From Armatimonadetes bacterium Uphvl-Ar2 (GTDB taxonomy: Bacteria > Armatimonadota > Fimbriimonadia > Fimbriimonadales > Fimbriimonadaceae), in contig CP021424.1 in the NCBI GenBank assembly GCA_002162095.1, forward strand, positions 1,116,001-1,180,000: a DNA stretch of 64,000 nt. The letters are read 5' to 3'. The position numbers and the translations under genes are program-made. Of this stretch, positions 25,137-32,994 are shown piece after piece (position 1 is the first letter of the stretch; each line of letters opens with the position of its first letter). Below the pieces are notes generated by a model that saw only the letters and a program-made list of their open reading frames with translations, had not been told where the DNA came from and did no database searches.

Positions 25137-25768
25137 GCACAACTTTGCGCGGAATTCGGAGGGGACTCGTCGGGCTGGCGGCACTCGTGATGGCGAGTGC
25201 GGGGCTCCTGGGCGGGTGCCGGAACCAACCGCTTTCCACCCTCATGCCGCTCTCTCTCAACCGGGAGTGGACGTACGATGTTGGCCCGGTGCTGCAGGCC
25301 CGCGTGCGAACTTTGGCCGTGAAAGGGCGGGTGCCCGTGAGCCAGAGCGAAGGCTGGCGACTGGAAACCCCCGAGGGCGAAAGCCACCTCGTGTGGGAGA
25401 ACGGCGAGCTCTTGGCCTCTCAGTGGGGCGGGGTGCGGTTTTCGCCGCCCCTCACCCTGATTCCGGCCGCCGAGCAAGCGGAATGGAACGGCACGATGGG
25501 CTGGCCGGGGGCGGAGACCAGAGCCTCGGCCGTTATCACCCGCAAAGTGGTGCGCGAACTCTGGCGCGGGAGCGAACGCGACCTGCACGAGGTCATCCAC
25601 TCGTTCCGAGGTGAGAACGCCATCGAGATCGACAGCGCTTACCTCCGGGGAGTCGGCCTCATCCGGCAGGACGTCTATGAAAACGACCTGCAAGTGCGGC
25701 GCCTGCGGCTGCTCGCCCGCGAATCCGGCGAGACGGCTACCAAGGACCCCGCCAAAGACCCGAAGTAA
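25133..25768 (+). CDS. Lipoprotein of unknown function
   Basis: 211 residues from TTG 25133, which overlaps the pcrA stop (TTGA). The N-terminal RRGLVGLAALVMASAGLLGG followed by Cys is a lipoprotein signal with lipobox LLGGC. The mature chain (LNREWTYDVGPVLQARVRTL ... GWRLETPEGESHLVWENGEL) is beta-rich with no recognised domain. Translational coupling to pcrA may only reflect gene packing. The stop is four bases from the convergent end of lexA. Confidence 0.65.
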   Translation: MSTTLRGIRRGLVGLAALVMASAGLLGGCRNQPLSTLMPLSLNREWTYDVGPVLQARVRTLAVKGRVPVSQSEGWRLETPEGESHLVWENGELLASQWGGVRFSPPLTLIPAAEQAEWNGTMGWPGAETRASAVITRKVVRELWRGSERDLHEVIHSFRGENAIEIDSAYLRGVGLIRQDVYENDLQVRRLRLLARESGETATKDPAKDPK

Positions 25769-25772
25769 CCGC

Positions 25773-26402
25773 TTAGGCGTAGGTGCGGAGCAAGCCGATG
25801 ACCCGCCCGACGATGCTCACGCTCTCGCTGGGGTAGATCTGCTCCCGGTAGGCCGGGTTAGCCGGGATCAGATGGATATCGGGCCGCTGGAACTTGATGC
25901 GCTTCACCGTCGCCTCGCCTTCCACCATCGCCGCCACCAGATCCCCGTTGCGGGCGTCGTCCTGGCGGCGCACCACCACGAGGTCACGCTCGAAGATGCC
26001 TTCTTCAATCATCGAGTCGCCCTTAACACGGAGCAAGAAAGCCTCGGGCGAACCCTTCAGCATCCCGGACGGCACGGGCAGATACTCTTCGATATGGGCT
26101 TCGGCCGTGATCGGCGCCCCCGCCGCAATCTCACCCAGCAAGGGCAAGGTGCGGAAATTGACTTCCGGCGCGACCACCGATTGGTAGTCCGGGTGCAGGA
26201 TGCGGATGGAGCGCGGCGTGTTCTCTCGCCCAATCGCACCCTTCTTCTCCAGCGCGTCGAGGTGGACCGTCACGCCCCGCAGAGAGCCAATTCCGAACTT
26301 GTCGCCGATTTCTCGAATGGAAGGCGGATAACCCACCGATCGCGTGTATTCCGCGAGGAAGGCGAGAATCTCGCGCTGTCGATCCGTCAGTCCCTTGGCC
26401 AT
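25773..26402 (-). CDS. lexA: SOS response repressor LexA
   Basis: 209 residues from ATG 26402 (MAKGLTDRQREILAFLAEYT), with AGGAG just upstream; the longer frame to 26450 reads through the promoter. The winged helix has PPSIREIGDKFGI. The S24 protease domain has the Ala-Gly cleavage site in GEIAAGAP, the catalytic Ser in GDSM and the catalytic Lys in ATVKRI. It represses DNA-damage genes and self-cleaves when RecA filaments form. A strong promoter with flanking inverted repeats lies upstream, as expected for autoregulation. Confidence 0.95.
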   Translation of the reverse strand: MAKGLTDRQREILAFLAEYTRSVGYPPSIREIGDKFGIGSLRGVTVHLDALEKKGAIGRENTPRSIRILHPDYQSVVAPEVNFRTLPLLGEIAAGAPITAEAHIEEYLPVPSGMLKGSPEAFLLRVKGDSMIEEGIFERDLVVVRRQDDARNGDLVAAMVEGEATVKRIKFQRPDIHLIPANPAYREQIYPSESVSIVGRVIGLLRTYA

Positions 26403-26410
26403 AGTGCTCC

Positions 26411-26463
26411 TAGCAGACGTGAGTATACGCACTCTTTGTCTACATGTCAAGCCTTGTCTGCTA
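26411..26463 (-). promoter_or_regulatory. lexA promoter with flanking 8-bp inverted repeat (candidate operator)
   Basis: Minus strand: -35 TTGACA (26450-26445), exact 17-base spacer, -10 TATACT (26427-26422). TAGCAGAC (minus, 26463-26456) and GTCTGCTA (minus, 26418-26411) are perfect inverted copies flanking the promoter, 37 bases apart. Neither the CGAAC-type nor the CTGT-N8-ACAG LexA box is present. Confidence 0.6.
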
Positions 26464-26552
26464 AAAAGTTTACGGGGACGCTAGACCCTGCCCGCGCCCG
26501 ACCGGGAACCATCGTCTAAAATTGAGCCCTTAACTTCCTTAGGAGTCCATCC

Positions 26553-28283
26553 TTGTCGATCGTACAAATTCAAGAGCTTTTCCAAAAGAAGGGTTGCCAA
26601 GTCGTTCTGGGCATCGTGGCGCTGTTCGTCATGGTCGGGTTGCTCGTTACGGGCCAATGCGCGGGCATGAACAATGCCGGAGCCGGCCCAGACACCGAAT
26701 CCATCGTCTCGGTGGACGGCAATCGCCTGACCTTCCGCGAATACCAGTCGCTGGTGGATCGCCAGCAAGAGCAAGCGTCCCAGCAGTTCGGCGGCTTCCA
26801 GCTTCCGCAGTCCTATCTGCTCATTCAGCGCCCGCAGGTGCTCACCGGGGCCGTGCGGCTCCTCGCCTTCCAGTCCATGGCCAAGGCTAAGGGCTTGAAG
26901 GTGGACGAAGCGAGCGTGACCGCGTTCTTGGAGACCGAACTGGATGGCCAGATCAACATCGAGAAGGCCACTCTGATCAAGGAGGGCAAGCTGAAGCAGG
27001 ATGCCGACCAGGCCGCGTTTGATGCTGCGTTCAAGGCCAAGTTCACCCGCACCCCCAGCGAAATCAAGACGGAGCAACTGAACCAGATCAAGAACCAGTT
27101 CCAGACCGATCCGGTGGAAGCTGTGCGCAGCCAAACCCCGCTGATGCTGATGAACCAGATCACGGCGGGCATCAAGATCAGCGACGAAGAACTGAAGGCG
27201 TCTTTCGACAACTTCACGGTAGAGGCCATGGCATTCAGCAAGCCCGACATGCCGGAAGACGAGCGCGAAAAGAAGGCCGAAGAAGCCAAGACCGCGCTGG
27301 CCGGTGGCAAAGCCTGGGCCGACGTGGCCAAGCAGATGGCCATCACTCCGGAAACCAGCACCTTCACGCGCAGCGAGATTGAAGCCCAAGAAAACGTTAA
27401 GTCTTTGCTCGACCTCAAGGCGGGCCAGGTCAGCGACGTGCTGATGACCCCCAACGGGCCGACGATCTACCGGCTGACGAAGATTGAGCCCAAGCTGCCG
27501 AGCGACTTTGAAGCCAACAAGGAATCTCTGCGGCGCTCCCTGGCGCAGGGCCGCGCCGCTGACCAGCTGAAGAAGGAAGCAGATGCCCTGATCGCCTCGG
27601 ACAAGGTGAAGTGGAACGACAAGGGCTTCAAGCTGATGTTTGACCTCGGCATGGCCCTGGAAGACCCCAAGATGCAGGCCAGTGCCGCTGAGCGCAAGGC
27701 CCGCATGCAGGCGATCGAATCTGAAGCGGTGACGCTGGCCAACTCCACCGAGCCGGGTTCCGGCTTTGCCCCGCAGGTTCGTCTCATCGCCCAGCAGGTG
27801 TATTGGAACGACCTGACCGACCAGGAGAAGAGCACCATGCGCAAGGACCGCATCGAGGCGCTGGAAGACTTCTTCACCTACAGTGAAGATTCGGCCTTCC
27901 GCCTGGAACTCTACGACCTGTACATGGCCGAAGGCGACAAGGATAACGCCGCCCAGCAACTGGCGGCGGCCGTGGACAGCGGGATTGGCTACGACCAGAT
28001 GGGTCAACAGCAGATCAGCGAAATCCGAGGCAAGCTCTTTGAAGCGGAAAGCAACAAGCGACTCGAGCCTGAGCAGCTGGAAGCCGTGAAGAAGGCGCTC
28101 AAGACCTGGGCGGCCAACAAGGCAGACTACGACAAGGAGCAAACCGCGATCGCGGAAGAGCAAGCCAAGATCGACGCCGAGATGGAAGCCGAACGCAAGA
28201 AGATGGAAGAGGAAGACAAGAAGGCGGGCAACGCCCCTTCCAACCCCACCACGCCGACGAACCCGGCCCCGAGCAACCCTTAA
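26553..28283 (+). CDS. Membrane-anchored SurA/PpiD-like periplasmic chaperone (parvulin-type rotamase)
   Basis: 576 residues from TTG 26553, seven bases after AGGAG. A short cytoplasmic start, then one transmembrane helix (VVLGIVALFVMVGLLVTG). The SurA_N-like helical region begins IVSVDGNRLTFREYQSLVDR. A degenerate parvulin-like segment is around EKKAEEAKTALAGGKAWADV and LLDLKAGQVSDVLMTPNGPT. The C-terminus is a charged coiled coil (EEQAKIDAEMEAERKKMEEE) ending in a Pro/Asn/Thr-rich tail. It is probably a folding helper for exported proteins, tethered like PpiD. Catalytic isomerase activity is uncertain because the parvulin domain is weak. Confidence 0.75.
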   Translation: MSIVQIQELFQKKGCQVVLGIVALFVMVGLLVTGQCAGMNNAGAGPDTESIVSVDGNRLTFREYQSLVDRQQEQASQQFGGFQLPQSYLLIQRPQVLTGAVRLLAFQSMAKAKGLKVDEASVTAFLETELDGQINIEKATLIKEGKLKQDADQAAFDAAFKAKFTRTPSEIKTEQLNQIKNQFQTDPVEAVRSQTPLMLMNQITAGIKISDEELKASFDNFTVEAMAFSKPDMPEDEREKKAEEAKTALAGGKAWADVAKQMAITPETSTFTRSEIEAQENVKSLLDLKAGQVSDVLMTPNGPTIYRLTKIEPKLPSDFEANKESLRRSLAQGRAADQLKKEADALIASDKVKWNDKGFKLMFDLGMALEDPKMQASAAERKARMQAIESEAVTLANSTEPGSGFAPQVRLIAQQVYWNDLTDQEKSTMRKDRIEALEDFFTYSEDSAFRLELYDLYMAEGDKDNAAQQLAAAVDSGIGYDQMGQQQISEIRGKLFEAESNKRLEPEQLEAVKKALKTWAANKADYDKEQTAIAEEQAKIDAEMEAERKKMEEEDKKAGNAPSNPTTPTNPAPSNP

Positions 28284-28302
28284 GCTCGGGATTGACCGAA
28301 AG

Positions 28303-28342
28303 CCGCTCGTGCCCTACCCGGGTGCGGGCGGTTTTCTTTTTT
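28303..28342 (+). terminator. Rho-independent terminator after the SurA/PpiD-like gene
   Basis: 12-bp stem CCGCTCGTGCCC/GGGTGCGGGCGG (three G-T wobbles), loop TACCC, then TTTTCTTTTTT. Confidence 0.85.
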
Positions 28343-28383
28343 CTGCCTACGCGGGCGGCGGCAGGGGCAGGTACACCAGCGAC

Positions 28384-29064
28384 ATGGCAGAACTCTGGAT
28401 GGTGGCCGGACCCATTGGGAACCTCGGCGACCTCTCGCCCCGGGCTTCGGAGATTCTGCAGGCCGCGACGCTGTGGATCGTGGAAGACACGCGGGTGTCC
28501 TCGCGGCTCGCCGCCCACCTCGGCGTCAAGCCGGTCTACAAGGTGCTGAACGACCACACCAGCCCCGCCCGCGTGCAAGCCCTGGCCGACGAGATTGAAA
28601 GCCACGAGCAAGCCGCCCTGCTGACCGATGCGGGCACGCCGGGCATCAGCGACCCCGGTGCCGAACTTGTGCAAGCCTGCCTAGAGCGCGACATCCGAGT
28701 GGACGGCATCCCCGGCCCCAGCGCGGTCACCTTTGCCCTTTCGGTGTGCGGGTTCTACGCGCAGCGGTTCGCCTTCCTGGGGTTCTTGCCGCGCAAAGCG
28801 GGTGACATCCAGCGCACCCTGGCTCCCTTCGCCGAGAACAGCATGACCCTGGTTCTTTTTGAAAGTCCCCACCGGCTGACAAAGGCCGCTCGCATGTGGG
28901 CCGATGCCCTCGGCAATCGCCGCGTAGTGGTGGCTCGCGAACTCACCAAACGCCACCAGGAACTGTGGCGCGGCACCCTCGAAGAGTTGGCAGGGGCCCC
29001 CCGCGAGTGGAAGGGCGAAATTACGGTGGTCATCGAAGGTCACCGCCGCTTGATTGTCGAGTAA
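28384..29064 (+). CDS. rsmI: 16S rRNA (cytidine-1402 2'-O)-methyltransferase RsmI
   Basis: 226 residues. The start is ATG 28384 (MAELWMVAGPIGNLGDLSPR); the longer open frame begins inside the upstream terminator. Tetrapyrrole-methylase fold: GPIGNLGDLSPRA, VEDTRVSSRL, LLTDAGTPGISDPGAELVQA, IPGPSAVTFALSVCGF, FLGFLPRK and LFESPHRL. It methylates the 2'-OH of C1402 in the 30S decoding centre using SAM. TACACC lies six bases before the ATG as a weak leaderless -10. Confidence 0.94.
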   Translation: MAELWMVAGPIGNLGDLSPRASEILQAATLWIVEDTRVSSRLAAHLGVKPVYKVLNDHTSPARVQALADEIESHEQAALLTDAGTPGISDPGAELVQACLERDIRVDGIPGPSAVTFALSVCGFYAQRFAFLGFLPRKAGDIQRTLAPFAENSMTLVLFESPHRLTKAARMWADALGNRRVVVARELTKRHQELWRGTLEELAGAPREWKGEITVVIEGHRRLIVE

Positions 29065-29133
29065 TGAGACGGGTACCTTAAGCCAAGAATGTATCTCGGG
29101 TGGATTCTGTCTGCCTGAAGGGTTCGAAGTTTT

Positions 29134-30063
29134 ATGCGACGTCTCACCGCGCTGTTGTTAGGAATGGTTCTGGCCGTCTGTTCGATGGCTCAGGTCACGA
29201 TGCCTGATACCTACCGTCTTCAACCGGAAGACTTGCTGCGCATTCAGGTGTACGCCCAAGGAACGGATTTTGAACTCCTCGTGGATGTTCCGGTCGGCCA
29301 AGATGGCAACATCACGGTGCCGTTTGTAGGGGTCATGCCCGCCACCGGTCTCACGACGGACGAACTCGCGAACAACATTCGCGCTCGGTTCCAACAGGAA
29401 TTCCGACTCCGCGACCCCAAGATTGGTGTGGCCCTGCTCAGTGCTCGGCAACGCAAAGCGGGGGTTACCGGAGCGGTGAACCGACCTGGCACCTTTGTGA
29501 TGCGCCCTGGCGCTACGGTGCTGGACCTGCTGGCCGATGCGGGCGGCTTCATCCCCGACCGCGCTGACCTGCGCCGCGCCACCCTGCGCCGCAAGGGTTC
29601 GGATGAAATCATCCCGCTCGACCTCTACGCCCTGATGGTGCAGATGGACACGAGCCAGAACTATCCGATCATGGATGGCGACACGCTCAACGTGCCCGCC
29701 AACGTCCGCAATCGAATCTTTGTGCTGGGCGCCATCCGCGCGCCGGGCGAATACGCCTTCCGCGAGCAAATGACGGTGCTGGACGCCTTCGTCACCTCGG
29801 GTGGTCCGATTGACCGCGTGACCAAGGCGAGCGACATCAAGATTTTCCGCCGCGACCTTTCGGCTCCGGGCGGCACGCGCACCCTCAAGGTGGACCTGGT
29901 CCGCTTCCTGGAGCGCAACGACTACATCCAGAACATCGAGCTTGAGCCCGGTGACGTGATCTACGTCGGCAAGACGCAGAACCTGGACCCGGCGCTGGTC
30001 CGCCAGATCGCCGACGCCCTGTTCATCCTGGACCGCGTAGGAATTCGGCTGTTCAGCTTCTAG
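29134..30063 (+). CDS. Polysaccharide export protein (Wza-like, Poly_export + SLBB domains)
   Basis: 309 residues with a signal peptide (MRRLTALLLGMVLAVCSMAQ). The Poly_export domain begins YRLQPEDLLRIQVYAQ and has GNITVPFVGVMPATGLTTDE. Two SLBB domains follow (VTGAVNRPGTFVMRPGATVL with DLLADAGGF, and FVLGAIRAPGEYAFREQMTV). Proteins of this kind line the periplasmic or outer-membrane passage for capsule or exopolysaccharide. There is no lipobox Cys at the cleavage site, unlike Wza. A second SLBB protein is at 49673. The gene stands alone, ended by a terminator. Confidence 0.87.
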   Translation: MRRLTALLLGMVLAVCSMAQVTMPDTYRLQPEDLLRIQVYAQGTDFELLVDVPVGQDGNITVPFVGVMPATGLTTDELANNIRARFQQEFRLRDPKIGVALLSARQRKAGVTGAVNRPGTFVMRPGATVLDLLADAGGFIPDRADLRRATLRRKGSDEIIPLDLYALMVQMDTSQNYPIMDGDTLNVPANVRNRIFVLGAIRAPGEYAFREQMTVLDAFVTSGGPIDRVTKASDIKIFRRDLSAPGGTRTLKVDLVRFLERNDYIQNIELEPGDVIYVGKTQNLDPALVRQIADALFILDRVGIRLFSF

Positions 30064-30090
30064 TGCAAATCCAGTTCAACCAAATCAGTG

Positions 30091-30123
30091 GCTCCGGAGT
30101 GATAATTCACCCGGAGCTTTTTT
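30091..30123 (+). terminator. Rho-independent terminator after the SLBB gene
   Basis: GCTCCGGAGTGA pairs with TCACCCGGAGC (one bulged A), loop TAAT, then six T. Confidence 0.88.
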
Positions 30124-30139
30124 GCTCACGGAGGCCCGT

Positions 30140-30742
30140 GTGGTTAAGCTGAGATTCCTTGACTATCACTCAGAAGAAAGCCACAAGGCAGTTGCCGCAT
30201 TCTTTCAATACGCCAGGGGACTCGAAGGGGCAATCCCAGCCAGCCTGATGGCTCTGATGAATCAACAATTAGGTGTCGATGATGGCCTTCTGTACCGTGT
30301 TCGCCATGATCGCCAGCGCGGCATCCTCCGGTTGTTCATTCGATGCGGGGACTTCCCCATAGGCTATTACGACTTGGTTCTGAGCTATTACGACGCCGAA
30401 ATTTCACCCGAATGCGACCAACTCCTTGCTAACGTGGTGCGAACCACCTTCAGCGACCGAATGTATACGGCCGAACTCTACTTTTACGAGTTTGAGGTCA
30501 TGGAAAACAATCTGATCGCTCACAGACTGGTCTTCCACGACGGCAACTATAGTTGGGGTGAAGCTCAAGCTCGAAATTGCAGCGGGGAAGATCATCTAGT
30601 GATAGAAATCCAGAGCCCTAAAATCGAGTGGAAAATGATCCCCAAACCGAAGGGCCGGTCCTTCCATTGGGAAAAGGACCGGTACCCCGGTGGCCCAGCA
30701 CTGGAGCTGAAAGTGCGAAGGATTCAGCTAGACGATGACTAG
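30140..30742 (+). CDS. Protein of unknown function, A/T-rich orphan
   Basis: 200 residues from GTG 30140, preceded by GGAGG at a good distance; the frame is open from 30122 but that overlaps the terminator T-run. No signal peptide or membrane helix. Landmarks are FDYHSEES-like LRFLDYHSEESHKAVAAFFQ, RLFIRCGDFPIGYYDLVLSY and LYFYEFEVMENNLIAHRLVF. The long beta-hairpin layout is reminiscent of DUF4085-type or immunity-like proteins, but I cannot assign a family. Composition is more A/T-rich than flanking genes, and its stop directly abuts the stop of the next gene on the other strand. Confidence 0.65.
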   Translation: MVKLRFLDYHSEESHKAVAAFFQYARGLEGAIPASLMALMNQQLGVDDGLLYRVRHDRQRGILRLFIRCGDFPIGYYDLVLSYYDAEISPECDQLLANVVRTTFSDRMYTAELYFYEFEVMENNLIAHRLVFHDGNYSWGEAQARNCSGEDHLVIEIQSPKIEWKMIPKPKGRSFHWEKDRYPGGPALELKVRRIQLDDD

Positions 30743-31162
30743 CTACGAACGCACTTCGTAAGTGCTTTCAATCGGCGGAGAGAGGCGCAGGGTCGCCATC
30801 ACCGTGCAGTACTTTTCATCGCTGAGTTGGATGCTGCGCGCCACGGCCTCGGGGTCCACGTTCGGGCCGGTCACCACGTGCCGCACACTGAACTTGGTAA
30901 TCGGGCGGGGCCACTCCCCTTCCGGCGCGCGCTCGTAAGACACTTCCACGGTGTAGCTGCTCACTTCCTGGCGCTTCTTCTGCAGGATCGAGATGACGTC
31001 CATCGCGCTGCAGGCGGCCACACTGGCCACCAGGGCTTCCACCGGCGTCGGGCCGGTGCCACTGCCGCCACTCTCGGGGTGGGCATCCAGAACGATGCGA
31101 GCCCCACTCGGTGCATCCCCGGCGAAGCCCATCTTTCCATCCCATTGCAAATTGATGCTCAT
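30743..31162 (-). CDS. OsmC/Ohr family protein
   Basis: 139 residues from ATG 31162 (MSINLQWDGKMGFAG). OsmC fold: GARIVLDAHPESGGSGTGPT, PVEALVASVAACSAMDVISI with the first redox Cys, and SDEKYCTVMATL with the second. OsmC-like proteins reduce organic hydroperoxides through this Cys pair; the VEALVASVAACSAMDV form is closest to the YhfA-like branch, whose substrate is unclear. Cytoplasmic. Its stop codon abuts the stop of the convergent gene with no spacing. Confidence 0.87.
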   Translation of the reverse strand: MSINLQWDGKMGFAGDAPSGARIVLDAHPESGGSGTGPTPVEALVASVAACSAMDVISILQKKRQEVSSYTVEVSYERAPEGEWPRPITKFSVRHVVTGPNVDPEAVARSIQLSDEKYCTVMATLRLSPPIESTYEVRS

Positions 31163-31264
31163 ACACCTAGTAAGTCTCAATTCCGGCCCGCGCGATTCCG
31201 GGGTTAGGCCCCTCGCCTTACCAGCCTCATCACCCAGCCCCCGAAACCCACGCACAATGGCGGC

Positions 31265-31723
31265 GTGGTTGCCTACGTCAAGGATCTCAGCATCATCCTC
31301 GCCGGCCTCATTGCGCTGGTGACATTTATGACCGGGACGTGGCAGTTTATGCGGCAGGCCCGGTACACGCGGGTGCAGAACTTTCTGGAATTGCGCCGCC
31401 GCTTCCTGGAAGATCCAGTGTTCCGCGACCTTCTCAATCGGCTCGCCGTGAATGACCCCACCCTAGCCGAGGCCCCGATCCAGGATCGTCGCAACCTCGT
31501 GGGCTTCTTTGAAGAGATCGCCCTGATGATCAACTCCGGCGTGCTGCGCCCGCTGGTGGCCAACTACATGTTCGGCTACTATGTGGCCCTGATTGGGCGG
31601 AGCGAGCCGTTTTGGCAAGGGCTGGACCGCGACAGCGTCTACTGGACGGTGTTCCGGCGGCTGGAAGCCCGCCTCGCCAAGCTCGAGAAAGAAGCGGGCC
31701 GCGCCGAGCCGATCAAGTTCTGA
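31265..31723 (+). CDS. Small membrane-anchored protein of unknown function
   Basis: 152 residues from GTG 31265. One N-terminal transmembrane helix (LSIILAGLIALVTFMTGTWQ), then an alpha-helical cytoplasmic part (VQNFLELRRRFLEDPVFRDL ... RRNLVGFFEEIALMINSGVL ... YWTVFRRLEARLAKLEKEAG). This layout is common among small helix-bundle proteins next to a single anchor, but I recognise no family. The last 11 bases overlap the end of the PLP-enzyme gene on the other strand. Confidence 0.65.
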   Translation: MVAYVKDLSIILAGLIALVTFMTGTWQFMRQARYTRVQNFLELRRRFLEDPVFRDLLNRLAVNDPTLAEAPIQDRRNLVGFFEEIALMINSGVLRPLVANYMFGYYVALIGRSEPFWQGLDRDSVYWTVFRRLEARLAKLEKEAGRAEPIKF

Positions 31724-32927
31724 CGGCGGCTTCCACCACGTCCAGTAACCGGTCGATGTCCTCGTGCGAGTTGTAGTGCACCAGGCTGGCCCGCACCACG
31801 CCGGTCTCCAGCGAAATCCCGAGCGCCTGGCATAGCCGGTAGGCGTACATGTGCCCGTAGCGGATGGCCACGCCTGCAGTATCGGTGGCCTGGCAGATCG
31901 CCGGCGGCGGCACGCTCTCGTGCAGGAAGGATACGGTGCCCACGCGGCCCTCCGCCCCCTGCGGCCCAATGATACGGATGCCCGGGATGCCCTTGAGCCC
32001 GTTCACCAGTTGCGAGGTGAGAGACTGCTCGATGGTGCGGATGGTGTCGAAAGCTTGGGTGACCAGGAACTCGTCCGCCGGGGCCTCCGGGGCGCTGGTC
32101 AGCTCCCGGAAGTAGTCCGCCAGCGCCAGGATGCCCGCGCAGGATTCGTGATTCGCCCCGCCCAGTTCGAACTTGTACACCTGGTCGCGGGGGATGAAGA
32201 AGTGGTTGGGGCCTTCAAGCTCGGCCCAGGCGTCATGCCGGCCGTAGAGCATGGCCGCGTGCGGCCCGAACACCTTGTAATTGCTAAAGACGTACCAGTC
32301 CACATCCCACTCGCGGGCCTGCACGGCCAGGTGCGGGGCGTAGGCCACGCCGTCCACCATCACGCGGGCGCCGTACTGGTGGGCTAGCTTGGTGATGGCC
32401 GCCACATCCACCACCTCGCCCAGAAGGTTGCTGACGTGCGGGAAGGCCACCAGCCGCGTGCCACTGCTCAGCATCCGGCGTAGCTCTTCCAGGTCGCACT
32501 GGGCGGTGGTGGGGTCCACGCGCCAGGTGCGCACGTTGATGCCTTCGCGTTCCAGCTTGGCCCAGGGGCCGGCGTTGGCTTCGTGCGCGGTCTCGCAGAT
32601 GATGACCTCATCTCCGGGCTGCCAAACGCGGCGATAGCAGTCGGCGAGCATCGTCACCAGCTGCGTGGTGCTCGGGCCGATGGCGGTTTGTCCGGCGCCC
32701 GTGCCGCCTATCAGGGTCGTCGCCCAGGCGTGGGCGTCATTCACCACAGCCGTGGCGCGGCGGGAGACCTCATAGGGAGCCCCCAGCTGTACGTAGGAGT
32801 TCGTCATGTAGTCGGTCATCGCGTTGATGACCACGCGAGGGAGTTGGCTCCCCCCGGCATTCTCCAAGAAAACCAAATCGCGATCAAGCGCCGGGAAGGC
32901 AGCGCGAATGGCGGAGAAGGACATCAT
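31713..32927 (-). CDS. Class V aminotransferase, cysteine desulfurase-like
   Basis: 404 residues from ATG 32927 (MMSFSAIRAAFPALDRDLVF); the upstream extension of the frame reads through the divergent gene. Fold-type I PLP enzyme: FLENAGGSQLPRVVINAMTD, TTQLVTMLADCYRRVW, ICETAHEANAGPW, VAFPHVSNLLGEVVDVAAIT, VMVDGVAYAPH (the Asp that binds the pyridine N) and FSNYKVFGPH with the PLP-binding Lys. It is close to the cysteine desulfurase-related subfamily but lacks any suf/isc neighbours, so the substrate is undefined. CATACT seven bases upstream suggests a leaderless transcript. Confidence 0.85.
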   Translation of the reverse strand: MMSFSAIRAAFPALDRDLVFLENAGGSQLPRVVINAMTDYMTNSYVQLGAPYEVSRRATAVVNDAHAWATTLIGGTGAGQTAIGPSTTQLVTMLADCYRRVWQPGDEVIICETAHEANAGPWAKLEREGINVRTWRVDPTTAQCDLEELRRMLSSGTRLVAFPHVSNLLGEVVDVAAITKLAHQYGARVMVDGVAYAPHLAVQAREWDVDWYVFSNYKVFGPHAAMLYGRHDAWAELEGPNHFFIPRDQVYKFELGGANHESCAGILALADYFRELTSAPEAPADEFLVTQAFDTIRTIEQSLTSQLVNGLKGIPGIRIIGPQGAEGRVGTVSFLHESVPPPAICQATDTAGVAIRYGHMYAYRLCQALGISLETGVVRASLVHYNSHEDIDRLLDVVEAAVRT

Positions 32928-32940
32928 AATTGGGAGTATG
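32928..32940 (-). promoter_or_regulatory. Leaderless -10 element of the class V aminotransferase gene
   Basis: Minus strand CATACT (32940-32935), seven bases, then ATG 32927. Confidence 0.45.
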
Positions 32941-32994
32941 CGCGAGGTGCGCTCACCCTTTGTCGGGCGGGCGCCCCGCCCCGGACTTACGCTC

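Noticed and set aside
26481-28163. 560-codon minus-strand frame opposite the SurA/PpiD-like gene
   Set aside because: Leu/Val/Gly/His-rich shadow; the plus-strand gene has a ribosome-binding site, membrane helix and terminator.
29110-29130. GGTTCGAA motif upstream of the SLBB gene as a tRNA T-loop
   Set aside because: No paired flanks and no cloverleaf; chance occurrence.
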